Below, one piece after another: positions 26,229-35,808 of a stretch of 64,000 nucleotides of DNA. This DNA is from Rhodococcus globerulus NBRC 14531. Lineage in GTDB: Bacteria > Actinomycetota > Actinomycetes > Mycobacteriales > Mycobacteriaceae. The stretch spans positions 1,178,001 to 1,242,000 of the forward strand of contig NZ_BCWX01000001.1 of assembly GCF_001894805.1 (NCBI RefSeq), given 5' to 3'. The translations under genes and the position numbers were made by a program. Within the stretch, counting starts at the first letter, position 1; every line of letters begins with the position of its first letter. The notes below the pieces were generated by a model. The model ran no database searches and had not been told where the DNA came from. It saw only the letters and a list, made by a program, of their open reading frames with translations.

Positions 26229-27140
26229 ATGTCGCTGTCCCCGCGAGTCCCGGAACTCAGCGCCCTCGACGTCCTTCTGTCTGTGGGCCGCCTGGGAAGC
26301 ATGGGCGCTGCAGGTCGGGAGCACGGACTGAGTCAACAGGCGGTCAGCGCCCGGGTTCGATCGGTTGAACGCCAACTCGGGATCAAAGTCTTCGATCGTG
26401 CCGCAACCGGTGTTCGCCCGACGGCTGAAGGTGGGCTGATTCTCGAATGGGCCAGTCACATACTTGTCACCGCGGAAGAGATGGCGTCCGGTGTTGCGGC
26501 GCTGCGCGGCGAACGTGACGCGGCTGTCACGGTTGCGGCAAGTATGACCATTGCCGAGTACCTCGTGCCGGGGTGGACGGTAGCCATGCGCCACAAGTTC
26601 CCCAGCGTCGTGGCCTCGGTCAGCCTCCACAATTCTTCCGATGTCTCGGCGCAGGTTCAGGCCGGCCGAGCCGACATCGGTTTTGTCGAAGGTCCGGACG
26701 TGCCGAGCTCACTCGCGTCCTGTGAAGTGGCGCGTGACCATCTTGTTGTTGTTGTGCCGCCAAACCACGAATGGGCTAACGGCGCTCCCGTTCCGGTGGA
26801 GGAGTTGGCCCGCACACCGCTCATTCAACGGGAATCGGGATCCGGGACTCGAATGACACTCGAAAACGCCGTACCTGATTGTGCGCCACCACTTCTCGAG
26901 CTAACGTCGTGCACTGCCGTCAAGGCTGCTGTCGTTGCGGGCAACGCGCCGGCCGTGTTGTCGTCCTTGGCGGTTGCCGCTGATCTCACCGACGGCCGAT
27001 TGGTTGCCGTCACCGTCGAAGGTCTGCGGATGCCCCGCAGATTGCAGGCAGTCTGGGATCCGGTGCGAGGATTGCGCGGCGCGGCGCGGGATTTCCTCGA
27101 CATCGCGCTCGGTTCCAACACTGCTGTTCACTCGCGCTGA
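26229..27140 (+). CDS. LysR-family transcriptional regulator
   Basis: 303 residues. The winged HTH is at about 10-70 (LSALDVLLSVGRLGSMGAAGREHGLSQQAVSARVRSVERQLG, in two conserved helices), followed by an effector domain with VAASMTIAEYLVPGW, QAGRADIGFVEGP and RESGSGTR. It resembles regulators beside TDT or YeiH-type exporters. Divergent arrangement suggests that it controls the TDT transporter; the effector is unknown. Confidence 0.92.
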   Translation: MSLSPRVPELSALDVLLSVGRLGSMGAAGREHGLSQQAVSARVRSVERQLGIKVFDRAATGVRPTAEGGLILEWASHILVTAEEMASGVAALRGERDAAVTVAASMTIAEYLVPGWTVAMRHKFPSVVASVSLHNSSDVSAQVQAGRADIGFVEGPDVPSSLASCEVARDHLVVVVPPNHEWANGAPVPVEELARTPLIQRESGSGTRMTLENAVPDCAPPLLELTSCTAVKAAVVAGNAPAVLSSLAVAADLTDGRLVAVTVEGLRMPRRLQAVWDPVRGLRGAARDFLDIALGSNTAVHSR

Positions 27141-27143
27141 GGC

Positions 27144-27611
27144 TCAGACAGCACCCTTGAATCCGTGTTGACGCCACGCTTCATAGGTGACCAACGCCGC
27201 TGCGTTGGAGAGATTGAGTGAGCGTCGGCCGGGGAGCATCGGGATACGCAGACGCTCGGTGATGTGCTCGTCAGCCAGGACTTCCTCGGACAAACCCGTC
27301 GGTTCGGGACCGAAGAGCAGAACGTCGCCGGGTTCGTACGCGATATCGGTATACGGGACGGTTGCATGTGCGGTGAAGGCAAACACCCGTGCCGGGGTTA
27401 CGGCCTCCCACGCTGCAGTTAGGTTCTCGTGGACAGTCACGGTCGCCAAGTCGTGGTAGTCCAACCCCGCTCGCTTGAGCTTCGGTTCGGACAGGTCGAA
27501 CCCGAGTGGGCCCACCAGGTGTAGTTCACAACCGGTTCCCGCGACCATGCGGATCGCGTTACCGGTATTGGGTGGAATGCGGGGCTCGTGGAACATGACT
27601 CGGAACACCAC
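27144..27611 (-). CDS. trmL: tRNA (cytidine(34)-2'-O)-methyltransferase (TrmL-like)
   Basis: 155 residues, the length of TrmL/YibK. It starts MVFRVMFHEPRIPPNTGNAIRM and has the SPOUT knot motifs LLFGPEPTGLSEEV and RIPMLPGRRSLNLSNAAALVTYE. It methylates the wobble nucleotide of some Leu tRNAs in homologues. GTG start at 27611 (another GTG is the next codon). Convergent with the LysR gene, 3 bp apart. M. tuberculosis carries the orthologous gene as spoU in the same region. Confidence 0.93.
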   Translation of the reverse strand: MVFRVMFHEPRIPPNTGNAIRMVAGTGCELHLVGPLGFDLSEPKLKRAGLDYHDLATVTVHENLTAAWEAVTPARVFAFTAHATVPYTDIAYEPGDVLLFGPEPTGLSEEVLADEHITERLRIPMLPGRRSLNLSNAAALVTYEAWRQHGFKGAV

Positions 27612-27726
27612 AAAACCCTACCGCGCATGCCATTGGCGGCCGCGATGTCGGGGTTTTTCCCATTCAGTTACCAAACTGCAAAGTTTGTGGGAATCTGATT
27701 GCCGCATTCTTCTCAGAACGGACAAA

Positions 27727-28377
27727 ATGAACACTCCTGCCGGTTGGAATCCCGACCCCTTCGATCCGACGATCGACCGCTACTGGGACGGCCAGCAGTG
27801 GACGGCTCAAACCCGTCCCAAAATTGTCGACGCCCCGACGCAGGTGTTCGGAGCACCAGGCTCGCCGCGGCAGGATCCCACCGCACCGGACGATCAGAAA
27901 CGCCGCAAGTGGCCGTGGATCGCGGGCGTTGCCGCAGCCGGGGTTGCGGTAATCGGAATTGCGGCAGGGACGGGAGGCTCCGAAGAGTCGAAGACCCCGG
28001 CGGCGACTTCCTCGACGACAGTGGCAGCGACAACTACGCAGGCAACGACAACGACCACAGTCAAGCCCACAACCACGACCGTCGCGCCGGCGACCACCAC
28101 GACGGTGGCTCCGACTACGACGACAACACTCGCCATAGTCCCGTTAGTTCCGCAAGTAACCACAACGACCCAGTACGTTCCACCGCCTCCCGCCTACGTG
28201 CCGCCGAAGACGACTGAGCCCGCGTACATTCCGCCGCCGGTCAAGGTGCCTGATGCCGGGGTGTATTACGCGAACTGCTCAGCGGTAAAGGCTGCTGGTG
28301 CAGCGCCGATCTACCGCGGTGACCCGGGCTATTCCTCGAAGCTCGACCGTGACAACGACGGCGTGGCCTGCGAGTAG
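27727..28377 (+). CDS. DUF2510 / excalibur domain protein
   Basis: 216 residues from the ATG at 27727. N-terminal DUF2510 (PAGWNPDPFDPTIDRYWDGQQWT), then a membrane span (about 62-80), a Thr-rich linker of roughly 60 residues (TTTT, TVAP repeats), a Pro-rich stretch and a C-terminal excalibur domain with the calcium-loop sequence LDRDNDGVACE. The N-terminus should be cytoplasmic and the excalibur domain outside. Surface anchoring or Ca-binding is suggested by the domains, with no known function. A 6-bp dyad CAAACT-GCAA-AGTTTG lies 40 bp upstream. Confidence 0.9.
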   Translation: MNTPAGWNPDPFDPTIDRYWDGQQWTAQTRPKIVDAPTQVFGAPGSPRQDPTAPDDQKRRKWPWIAGVAAAGVAVIGIAAGTGGSEESKTPAATSSTTVAATTTQATTTTTVKPTTTTVAPATTTTVAPTTTTTLAIVPLVPQVTTTTQYVPPPPAYVPPKTTEPAYIPPPVKVPDAGVYYANCSAVKAAGAAPIYRGDPGYSSKLDRDNDGVACE

Positions 28378-28422
28378 TAGGCGGTCGAGTTGCTGTCGGT
28401 AGTGCGGGGCAGTATGTAGGTC

Positions 28423-29031
28423 ATGCCCCTCGAAGAATCCGACAACGTAGTCGGCGAAGACTATTCCGATGCTCGATTGCCGGGAAAGGTGTGGCGCCAG
28501 CGCACGTTCACCAATTGTGTGTTCCGTGACGCAGACCTGACTGGCATGACGACGGAATCGGTGGTCTTCGACAATTGTGACTTCACCGGCGCAGATCTGG
28601 GGGAGTCGGAGCACATCGGTAGCGCGTTCCGTTCGTGCAACTTCGCGCGGACCAGCCTGTGGCACAGCACTTTCCGAAACTGCACTTTGATGGGCTCGAC
28701 GTTCGACGGATGTCGCATCCGGCCGTTGACGCTCGACGAGGTGGACTTCTCGCTCACCTCGTTGGGCGGCGCGGATCTGCGGAGGATCGACTTCACGTCA
28801 TGCCGCTTCCGCGAAGCGAATCTCGTGCGCACGGATATGCGTGATGCGATTCTGGTATCGGCGGATCTGTCGGGCGCTCGTACCGGTGGACTCAAACTCG
28901 ACGGCGCGGACCTGCGCGGCGCGCGCGTCGATCCGGGTCTGTGGACGTCTGCAGTCGTGGCAAACGCCAAGATCGAATTGATGCAGGCGGTGGCGTACGC
29001 GTCGGCGCACGGTTTGGTTGTCGACCTGTAG
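28423..29031 (+). CDS. Pentapeptide-repeat protein
   Basis: 202 residues made almost entirely of A(D/N)LxX-type five-residue repeats (FRDADLTGM, FDNCDFTGADLG, DLRRIDFTSCRFREANLV, DLSGARTGGLKLDGADLRGARV). They would fold as a right-handed quadrilateral helix. Some members (MfpA, Qnr) mimic DNA and protect gyrase; nothing here shows that activity. It ends with a short helix. Confidence 0.9.
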   Translation: MPLEESDNVVGEDYSDARLPGKVWRQRTFTNCVFRDADLTGMTTESVVFDNCDFTGADLGESEHIGSAFRSCNFARTSLWHSTFRNCTLMGSTFDGCRIRPLTLDEVDFSLTSLGGADLRRIDFTSCRFREANLVRTDMRDAILVSADLSGARTGGLKLDGADLRGARVDPGLWTSAVVANAKIELMQAVAYASAHGLVVDL

Positions 29032-29054
29032 ATGCAACCGGTCAACAGCGGGAG

Positions 29055-29330
29055 TTACCGCTCCAGGCGTTCCTCGAGCCGAACCGTCACGACGTCACCG
29101 ACGTCCTTGCCGATAGCTGTGCGGATGTCGGCCTTGACCGGGAGCTTGTGAGTGCCGTCGCCCAAGGCCATGAACGAACTCTGAAACGGATGCCCGTCGA
29201 TAGTTCCGCGCACCTTGACCAGTCCACGGGTACGGAAGTATTCGGCGGACTCCGGCCAGATCACGTATGTCCAGCCACCTTTCGCGTCACTTTTGCGCAG
29301 TGTGGCGGTGAATACCTTGTCCAAAAACAT
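29055..29330 (-). CDS. DUF1905 domain protein
   Basis: 91 residues covering a complete DUF1905 domain: [56 protein letters not shown] is split over the core strands, and DVVTVRLE closes it. Function unknown; the domain forms a small beta barrel in known members. It lies 22 bp after the GNAT gene on the same strand and is probably cotranscribed. Confidence 0.88.
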   Translation of the reverse strand: MFLDKVFTATLRKSDAKGGWTYVIWPESAEYFRTRGLVKVRGTIDGHPFQSSFMALGDGTHKLPVKADIRTAIGKDVGDVVTVRLEERLER

Positions 29331-29352
29331 GGTGGCATGCCCTTTCGGTTGG

Positions 29353-29865
29353 TCAGCGAATGAACTCTCGGGCCAGCAGATCCATGAGCAGTCCGTCCTT
29401 CCACTCGCCGTGACGATCGCGTGAGTACTCGCGCATCACCCCGACGTCCCTGAACCCGACCGATCGATAACACGCGATTGCCGCCGTGTTCTCCACTTCC
29501 GGATCGATGATCAATCGGTGGAACTTCAGATCGTCGATCAGGTGCGCACACAGAACGCGTATCGCCTCACGACCGAATCCGCGGCCGTGGACAGCCGGAT
29601 CGAGAAAGAGATCGAGACCGGCGTGGCGGAAGTCCGGGTTGTCGTCGTCGGCGTACCACTGAATGAATCCGATCAGGTTCCCGTCGTGGAAAATGCTGTA
29701 GCGAATGGTGCCGGGCTCCGGAGCGGCAGGCCAGTCGTCGGCTGGATTCTGCCACCATTCGGCCACATCGGGATGCAGATGGATGGCCCGCAGACGGGCA
29801 TGATGATCGGCGGCGACGGGTGCAAGATCCACCCTCGGACCGCGTAGTTCCGGAGCCGTTGTCAC
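29353..29865 (-). CDS. GNAT-family N-acetyltransferase
   Basis: 170 residues of the RimJ/Acetyltransf_3 type. It begins with a substrate half ([23 protein letters not shown]). The acetyl-CoA site follows: [25 protein letters not shown] with the R/Q-x-x-G-x-G/A pattern, then [22 protein letters not shown]. It resembles aminoglycoside 6'-acetyltransferase-like enzymes, but acceptor specificity cannot be assigned. Divergent from folD, 22 bp apart. Confidence 0.88.
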   Translation of the reverse strand: MTTAPELRGPRVDLAPVAADHHARLRAIHLHPDVAEWWQNPADDWPAAPEPGTIRYSIFHDGNLIGFIQWYADDDNPDFRHAGLDLFLDPAVHGRGFGREAIRVLCAHLIDDLKFHRLIIDPEVENTAAIACYRSVGFRDVGVMREYSRDRHGEWKDGLLMDLLAREFIR

Positions 29866-29887
29866 GCATCGACCCTAACCTGGAACA

Positions 29888-30754
29888 ATGGTCGCCGTGA
29901 CTGCAACGATCCTGGACGGTAAAGCTACCCGCGACGAAATTTTCGAAGACCTGAAGGTGCGGGTGAACGCGCTGAAGGCAGCGGGTATCACGCCCGGACT
30001 TGGCACCATTCTCGTTGGTGACGACCCGGGATCCGCAGCGTACGTGCGCGGCAAGCACAACGACTGCGCCAAGGTCGGCATCAACTCCCTGCGCCGTGAC
30101 CTGCCTGCCGACATCACACAGGAGCAGCTCAACGCCACAATCGACGAACTCAACGCCAATCCCGAGTGCACCGGATACATCGTGCAGTTGCCGCTGCCCA
30201 AGCACCTCGACGAGAACGCGGCGCTCGAGCGCATCGATCCCGACAAGGATGCCGACGGCTTGCACCCGGTGAACCTCGGCCGTCTGGTTCTCGGCAAGGA
30301 AGCTCCGCTGCCGTGTACGCCGCGCGGAATCCTGCACCTGCTTCGCCGCTACGAGGTGCCGATCGCCGGCGCTCACGTCGTTGTTGTCGGCCGCGGTGTC
30401 ACCGTCGGCCGCCCTATCGGACTGTTGCTGACGCGTCGTAGCGAAAACGCCACCGTCACGCTGTGCCATACCGGTACCCGCGATCTGGCTGCTGAGGTTC
30501 GTCGTGCAGACATCGTCGTTGCGGCCGCCGGCGTTCCCGGACTCATCACCGCCGACATGGTCAAGCCGGGCGCTGCTGTGCTCGACGTCGGAGTCAGCCG
30601 CACCGACGACGGTTTGCGTGGTGACGTTGCTGCCGACGTCAACGACGTTGCGGGCTTCGTCTCGCCCAATCCCGGTGGAGTGGGCCCGCTGACCAGGGCG
30701 TTCCTGATCACCAACGTGGTGGAGCGCTCCGAGCGAGTTCTGGCCGGAGCCTGA
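29888..30754 (+). CDS. folD: Methylenetetrahydrofolate dehydrogenase/cyclohydrolase FolD
   Basis: 288 residues. It interconverts 5,10-methylene-, methenyl- and 10-formyl-THF using NADP. Visible signatures: [18 protein letters not shown] with the catalytic Tyr and Lys, [11 protein letters not shown], the nucleotide-binding [11 protein letters not shown] and the C-terminal [15 protein letters not shown] at 29897 is a plausible alternative start. It is followed 4 bp later by a DUF3017 gene, a pairing widespread in Actinobacteria. Confidence 0.96.
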   Translation: MVAVTATILDGKATRDEIFEDLKVRVNALKAAGITPGLGTILVGDDPGSAAYVRGKHNDCAKVGINSLRRDLPADITQEQLNATIDELNANPECTGYIVQLPLPKHLDENAALERIDPDKDADGLHPVNLGRLVLGKEAPLPCTPRGILHLLRRYEVPIAGAHVVVVGRGVTVGRPIGLLLTRRSENATVTLCHTGTRDLAAEVRRADIVVAAAGVPGLITADMVKPGAAVLDVGVSRTDDGLRGDVAADVNDVAGFVSPNPGGVGPLTRAFLITNVVERSERVLAGA

Positions 30755-30758
30755 CGAC

Positions 30759-31043
30759 ATGACCTCACCGGTTGGCCTCGTGAAGAAGAATTTGCCGATG
30801 ATCACGGTTCTCGCCGTGATCGCAGCCGCGGTTGTTCTTGTCCTGGCCGACCGGTGGCGTCGCGGTTCGCTGGTCTTGGGGGTGGCGGTCATTATCGGTG
30901 CAGCTGCCCGCTGGTGTTTCCCACAGAATCGCGTGGGGCTGCTCGCGGTGCGCGGCAAGAAGTTCGACACGGCGGCCATGGGCGTCATGGGTGCGTTGAT
31001 CGTCTCGCTTGCTCTGACCATCGATCCGCTCGGCACGGACTGA
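30759..31043 (+). CDS. DUF3017 small membrane protein
   Basis: 94 residues with three hydrophobic segments: LPMITVLAVIAAAVVLVLA, SLVLGVAVIIGAAARWCF and the C-terminal AAMGVMGALIVSLALTID. It matches the actinobacterial DUF3017 proteins that follow folD. Function unknown. After the stop a short duplication (GGCACGGACTGAGTCAGT twice, 31033-31071) extends into the tail of the convergent SWIM gene. Confidence 0.85.
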   Translation: MTSPVGLVKKNLPMITVLAVIAAAVVLVLADRWRRGSLVLGVAVIIGAAARWCFPQNRVGLLAVRGKKFDTAAMGVMGALIVSLALTIDPLGTD

Positions 31044-31068
31044 GTCAGTCCACTGGGCACGGACTGAG

Positions 31069-31641
31069 TCAGTTGTAGAACGACCCGACGTCTATCTCGC
31101 GCAACGGAATCCACTCTCCCTGTGGTTTCTTTGCGGCGGAGTTCCGCCTTTTCGCCTGTTTGGTTCGAAGCGTGACGGCTAGTGCAGGTTCTTCGTCGAT
31201 CCGGCCCGCCAGTGCGTAGATCGCAGCAAGATGGTGAACGCAGGGCGTGCGCCGACTCGAACAGTCACACGTGGCCGTGCATTCGGAAAGATTCACGGCC
31301 ACAGTGATATCGCGCGCCTGTAGATCCGCGACGACGCTGTCCGGTAGCTCTCCGGCCGATACGGACCGGTTCGTGGTGCCTAGCGCCCGAATCATGCGGG
31401 CCGCGGTGTCGGATTGTGTCTTGTCCCAGAGCGGTACGGTGACAACAACAGTCGAGGTCTTACCCTTGGCGGTGACCTGGGCGGAAACCGTACCGGCAGA
31501 AATGTCCGTGAAGGTGACACCACCGTTGCGGGCCAGTGTGCGTGCGGTGGGCAAGGCGGGGTTTCGTCCGGATGTCGACGTTTGCTCAACCGTCCGCAAC
31601 CACACACGGCCCCATGCGGTCACTCCGAATTCGGTAGCCAT
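31069..31641 (-). CDS. SWIM zinc-finger protein
   Basis: 190 residues. The SWIM motif is CTATCDCSSRRTPCVHH (C-x-C-x6-C-x-H) at about residues 122-138, preceded by a strand-rich region (GTVSAQVTAKGK, VVVTVPLWD). SWIM domains bind DNA or protein. Its ATG overlaps the last base of the SNF2 helicase gene, the usual partner of this protein in Actinobacteria (as for M. tuberculosis Rv2101-Rv2102). Confidence 0.9.
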   Translation of the reverse strand: MATEFGVTAWGRVWLRTVEQTSTSGRNPALPTARTLARNGGVTFTDISAGTVSAQVTAKGKTSTVVVTVPLWDKTQSDTAARMIRALGTTNRSVSAGELPDSVVADLQARDITVAVNLSECTATCDCSSRRTPCVHHLAAIYALAGRIDEEPALAVTLRTKQAKRRNSAAKKPQGEWIPLREIDVGSFYN

Positions 31642-33422
31642 CAGATGATCACCGCGCCGTCGAGTTCGAGCAGTTCACGTAGTTCGCTGTCGGGAAGGTT
31701 TGCGAGGGCTCCTTCGGAGTTTCCGGAAATCGACTCGGCTACAGCTCTTTTGGATTCGTGCATGGCGGCGATGTGATCTTCGACGGTTCCTCCGGTGACC
31801 AGGGTGTGGACGTTGACGGTGCGCTGCTGGCCGATTCGATGGGCGCGGTCGGTGGCCTGATCTTCGACGGCAGGGTTCCACCACCTGTCGTAGTGAACGA
31901 CGTGACTGGCGCGGGTGAGATTGAGTCCGAACCCGGCCGCGCGCAGGCTCAGAATGAGAATGGGCGAGGACGTGTCGTCGGTTTGGAAGGCATCGACCAT
32001 GGCGTCGCGACTGGCAACGTTGAGACCGCCGTGGAGAAAAGGAACGTCTGCGATGCCCAGTTCGGCCGCGAGGTGTTTCGACAGTAGTTCGCCCATTGTG
32101 CGGTACTGCGTGAACACCAGGGCCCGATCACCGTCGTCGACGATCTCTGCAAGCATTTCGGTTGCGCGATCGAACTTTCCGGAACGGCCACGGAGATCCT
32201 CGCTGTCGCCGGTGACCTGAGCGGGGTGGTTGCATACCTGCTTGAGAGTGGTGAGCAGTGCAAGGACGTTGCCGCGTCGGGCAATTCCGGTGCCCAGTCC
32301 GGTATCGAACGCGTCCGCGACCGCCGCCCGGTAGATTCGCGCCTGTTCCGACGTGAGGGTGCATGCGACGGTCGAGAACTGCTTCGGCGGAAGATCCTTG
32401 GCAACAGCATCTTTGGTTCGGCGCAGCACGTATGGCTCGATGATCGTCGCCAACCTCGATGCGGCGGACGCCGAGCGGCCGGATTCGATCGGGACGGCAA
32501 AACGCTGCCGAAAGCGTGCACGAGTTCCCAGTACAGCCGGATTGGCGACGTGGAACAAACTCCACAACTCTTCGAGACGGTTCTCGACCGGCGTGCCGGT
32601 CATCGCAACTTTGACGGTGGCATTCAGTTGCATTGCAGCTTTGGCGGCCAGCGACGACGGATTCTTGATCTGCTGCGCTTCGTCGAAGATGGCCGACGCC
32701 CACTGCGGCGTCTCCAGTTCGGCTGTGTCCGAACGTAAGACGCTGTAACTGGTGAGTACCACGGTGCCTTTACCTAGTTCCGCAGGCAGTGTGCGGCCGG
32801 ACCCGTGATGAATGTGAAGGCTCAGGTGCGGCGCAAACCGCTCGATCTCGCGTCGCCAGTTTCCGATCACCGACGTCGGGCAGACAACAAGATGCGGGCC
32901 GTCTGCGGCTCTGATCGCGATCATCGAAATGGCTTGAAGCGTTTTACCCAGACCCATTTCGTCGGCGAGTATGCCGCCACCCGTCTCGGTCAGCGACGTC
33001 AACCACTCCACGCCAAGAACCTGGTACGGGCGCAAAGTCGCTTGAACCCGTGCATGATCGAGTGCGTCCACCAGAGTCTGTGCGTGGGTGAAACGCTGCA
33101 CCACCGCGGCAGCACTTCTGATGACAGTGTCGCCGCGGTAGAGAGCGGCGTGCCCGGCTGGTGGCATGGTGCCGTGTTCGCCGCCCCCGATCACCCGCTT
33201 CCAGGCGCGCACCGACTCTCCGATACCTGGTTGATCCACGTTCGCAACCTGCAATGCCGTTACCACGTCGGCGAATTCGACAGTCCGAATATCGACGTCG
33301 ACGGGCGTGATGACGCTGTCGACGGGTACAGCCATTCGGGCGACGGCGGCGCTGCCGGTAGGGAGCCCCAACTCCGCGAGATGCCCGGCTGTATCCGGCA
33401 CACCCCAGAACCCGAACGCCAT
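31641..33422 (-). CDS. SNF2-family helicase (HelZ-like)
   Basis: 593 residues from the ATG at 33422. The frame continues to a GTG at 33653, but that extension would leave 18 bp to the divergent gene's ATG, has weaker coding character and lacks family similarity at its start. The core has Walker A ILADEMGLGKT, DEAQQIKN (DEAH-like), a C-terminal helicase half with LSLRAAGFGLNLT and DRAHRIGQQRTVNVH. About 150 residues precede the core, fewer than in roughly 1000-residue HelZ proteins. It is a DNA-dependent ATPase expected to remodel protein-DNA complexes with its SWIM partner. Confidence 0.9.
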   Translation of the reverse strand: MAFGFWGVPDTAGHLAELGLPTGSAAVARMAVPVDSVITPVDVDIRTVEFADVVTALQVANVDQPGIGESVRAWKRVIGGGEHGTMPPAGHAALYRGDTVIRSAAAVVQRFTHAQTLVDALDHARVQATLRPYQVLGVEWLTSLTETGGGILADEMGLGKTLQAISMIAIRAADGPHLVVCPTSVIGNWRREIERFAPHLSLHIHHGSGRTLPAELGKGTVVLTSYSVLRSDTAELETPQWASAIFDEAQQIKNPSSLAAKAAMQLNATVKVAMTGTPVENRLEELWSLFHVANPAVLGTRARFRQRFAVPIESGRSASAASRLATIIEPYVLRRTKDAVAKDLPPKQFSTVACTLTSEQARIYRAAVADAFDTGLGTGIARRGNVLALLTTLKQVCNHPAQVTGDSEDLRGRSGKFDRATEMLAEIVDDGDRALVFTQYRTMGELLSKHLAAELGIADVPFLHGGLNVASRDAMVDAFQTDDTSSPILILSLRAAGFGLNLTRASHVVHYDRWWNPAVEDQATDRAHRIGQQRTVNVHTLVTGGTVEDHIAAMHESKRAVAESISGNSEGALANLPDSELRELLELDGAVII

Positions 33423-33671
33423 GTTCTCGGGAAGGTAGGTCGCCTGCAGCTGATCCGGGCACGGTTGAGTCACGAGCGCCGATGGTAGCCGTGATCGATG
33501 ACCGCGGGCCACCGGATACGTCCCCAAAAACCGCAGATCAGTTGTGGTTCTCCCGACATTGACGGGAGGCGACGAGTCCGCTCTGACGGAGAACCGGACA
33601 TTTCCTTCCTCGGACGTGATAGTCATTGTCCGTAGATCCGCAGTACCTGACACTTGCGAATAAGGAACCCA

Positions 33672-34664
33672 ATGAAGCGACGAAAAAATCTCTCAGGTAG
33701 GCACTTTCGACTGCTCGTCGCTGCTGTCGGTGTGGGAGTGCTGGCACTTGCCACCGCAACGGGTGCCGCCGCCGCGCCGGTAGGTGTTCCCGTTACGAGT
33801 CCTGGCGGCGTCACCATGTGGGGCGGGGCCGACGACAATCAGCGCGATGCTGTCCCGACTCGGGGCAGCATCGCCGCGATTGCCGCCGGCGACCATCATT
33901 CGGTGGCGTTGACCACCGACGGCCACATCACCGCGTGGGGACACAGTGCGTGGGGAGAGCGTGACGGAGTTCCGACCGGTGGTGGTTTCACCGCGATCGC
34001 GGCGGGTGAGGACCACGCGGTAGCGCTTACTGCCGACGGACACATTGCTGCGTGGGGAAGTTCCGAATTCGGGCAACAGGACGATCTCCCGGCACGTGGT
34101 GGGTTCACCAGGATTGCTGCCGGTACGTACCACGGGTTGGCGTTGACTCCTGAAGGAACAATCGTGGACTGGGGCAGCGAGGAGTACGGTCAGCGGACCG
34201 ATGTCCCGACCGATGGCGGGTTCACCGCGATCGCCGCCGGTAACTTCCATTCGCTGGCGCTCACGACCGACGGTCACATCACCATGTGGGGCGGGAGTGC
34301 CGAAGGGCAGCGCGACGGGCTACCGACCGAAGGTGGGTTCACCGCGATCGCTGCCGGCGAGGACCATTCGCTCGCGTTGACCGCCGACGGTCACATCGTG
34401 ATCTGGGGCAGCAACGAGTACGGGCAGCGCACCGGTACTCCGACCGGCGGCGGGTTCACCGCGATCGCCGGCGGCTTCCGCCATTCGGTGGCGCTGTCTG
34501 CCGACGGCACGATCACTGCCTGGGGTAACAACGAGAACGGGCAACTGGGCGGTGTCCCGACCGGAGACGGATATACCGCCGTCGCGGCCGGGGCCTATCA
34601 CTCGATAGCCCTCGGCGCGCAGACGGCGTCGACCGGATCGCTCGGAAGTCTGACCGGAAGCTGA
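33672..34664 (+). CDS. Secreted RCC1-repeat protein
   Basis: 330 residues from the ATG at 33672, preceded by AAGGAA. A signal peptide (KRRKN, then hydrophobic LLVAAVGVGVLALATA, cleavage near AAAAP) is followed by seven near-identical repeats of 39 residues. Each reads roughly GxFTAIAAGxxHSxALTxDGHIxxWGxxEYGQxDGxPT, as in RCC1/BLIP-II beta propellers. Seven blades could close a ring. There is no membrane anchor. Function unknown; candidate roles are binding a surface ligand or inhibiting an enzyme, by analogy with BLIP-II. Confidence 0.88.
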   Translation: MKRRKNLSGRHFRLLVAAVGVGVLALATATGAAAAPVGVPVTSPGGVTMWGGADDNQRDAVPTRGSIAAIAAGDHHSVALTTDGHITAWGHSAWGERDGVPTGGGFTAIAAGEDHAVALTADGHIAAWGSSEFGQQDDLPARGGFTRIAAGTYHGLALTPEGTIVDWGSEEYGQRTDVPTDGGFTAIAAGNFHSLALTTDGHITMWGGSAEGQRDGLPTEGGFTAIAAGEDHSLALTADGHIVIWGSNEYGQRTGTPTGGGFTAIAGGFRHSVALSADGTITAWGNNENGQLGGVPTGDGYTAVAAGAYHSIALGAQTASTGSLGSLTGS

Positions 34665-34668
34665 ATGC

Positions 34669-35808
34669 TCAGCGCGTCGTGCGCGCCAATTCCATTGTGC
34701 GGCGCAACAGTTTTGCTACAGCGTCGGCTTCGGTGAGGAACCCGTCGTGCCCGTCCTTGGAATTCAGGATTTCGAGGCCGGTGCATGTCGGGATTCCGGC
34801 GGCGATCTCTTCCTGCAGGCGCAGCGGGTAGAGACGATCGGAATCGACTCCACCGACAACGACCGGCACGGTGATGGACGCCAAAGCCGCTGCGACACCA
34901 CCGCGTCCGCGGCCGATGTCGTGACGGTTCATAGCCTCGGTCAACAGCACGTAGGTGCTGGGATCAAATCGCGACACGAGCTTGTCTGCCTGATGTTCCA
35001 GGTAGCTTTGAACCGCGTATCGTCCACCGTTCCAGGGGTTTTCATTTCCCTGGGCGGTGTTCTCGAAACGTGTGTCGAGTTCCGATTCGGCGCGGTAGGT
35101 GAGGTGCGCAATGCGTCTCGCGATACCGAGGCCGGCCCGGGGTGTGCGCCCGGTTCCGTGGTAATTGCCGCCCTGCCAATCGGGGTCGGACATGATGGCG
35201 GCGATTTGTGTTGTCTGTGTACCGATTTGATCGGCTGTCGCGCGTGAACCCGTAGCCAGTACCAATGCGGAGTTCAGATTCTCGGGGTACGACACAGCCC
35301 ATTCGAGGGTGCGCATACCGCCCATGGAGCCGCCGACTACCGAAGCCAGTCGATCGATGCCGAGCAGGTCGATCAGCTTCTTCTCGGCTGCGACCTGATC
35401 GCGAATGGAGATGCCCGGAAACCGGCTACCCCACGGTTTGCCGTCCTCGGCAAGGGAACTCGGGCCGGTGGTGCCACGACAACCGCCCAGAACATTGGTC
35501 GCAATGACACACCATTCGCCCGTGTCGACAGGTTCGCCCGGGCCGACCATTCCGTTCCACCAACCGGGTGACGGCTGATTTTCGGACGCCGGACCGGTGA
35601 CGTGTGAGTCCCCGGTCAGGGCATGTTCCACGAGCACGACGTTGTCGCGGTTCGGGGACAGCGCGCCCCACCGTTGAACCGCAAGCGATACCGACGGCAG
35701 CACGGCGCCGTTCTCGAGTTGCAGCGAGCCGATGTCGACGGTTCCGACTCGGCCGTCCGGCGGCGGCAGGATATCCGCGACCGCCGTCTGAGCTTCGTTG
35801 ACGGTCAA
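34669..35808 (-). CDS. metX: Homoserine O-acetyltransferase MetX
   Basis: 379 residues, alpha/beta-hydrolase fold. It acetylates homoserine with acetyl-CoA in the first committed step of methionine synthesis. Features: [15 protein letters not shown], the nucleophile elbow [14 protein letters not shown] (Ser), and the C-terminal acid/His pair in [12 protein letters not shown] and [10 protein letters not shown]. Its ATG overlaps the metY stop by 4 bp. The pair is under the SAM-IV riboswitch upstream of metY. Confidence 0.96.
   Translation of the reverse strand: MTVNEAQTAVADILPPPDGRVGTVDIGSLQLENGAVLPSVSLAVQRWGALSPNRDNVVLVEHALTGDSHVTGPASENQPSPGWWNGMVGPGEPVDTGEWCVIATNVLGGCRGTTGPSSLAEDGKPWGSRFPGISIRDQVAAEKKLIDLLGIDRLASVVGGSMGGMRTLEWAVSYPENLNSALVLATGSRATADQIGTQTTQIAAIMSDPDWQGGNYHGTGRTPRAGLGIARRIAHLTYRAESELDTRFENTAQGNENPWNGGRYAVQSYLEHQADKLVSRFDPSTYVLLTEAMNRHDIGRGRGGVAAALASITVPVVVGGVDSDRLYPLRLQEEIAAGIPTCTGLEILNSKDGHDGFLTEADAVAKLLRRTMELARTTR

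Noticed and set aside
27672-27687. Dyad CAAACT-GCAA-AGTTTG before the DUF2510 gene as an operator
   Set aside because: Only 6 bp arms and no regulator next to it; could be chance.
33423-33653. SNF2 start at 33653
   Set aside because: It would leave 18 bp to the divergent RCC1 gene's start and the extension has weak coding character; still possible, so noted in the feature.
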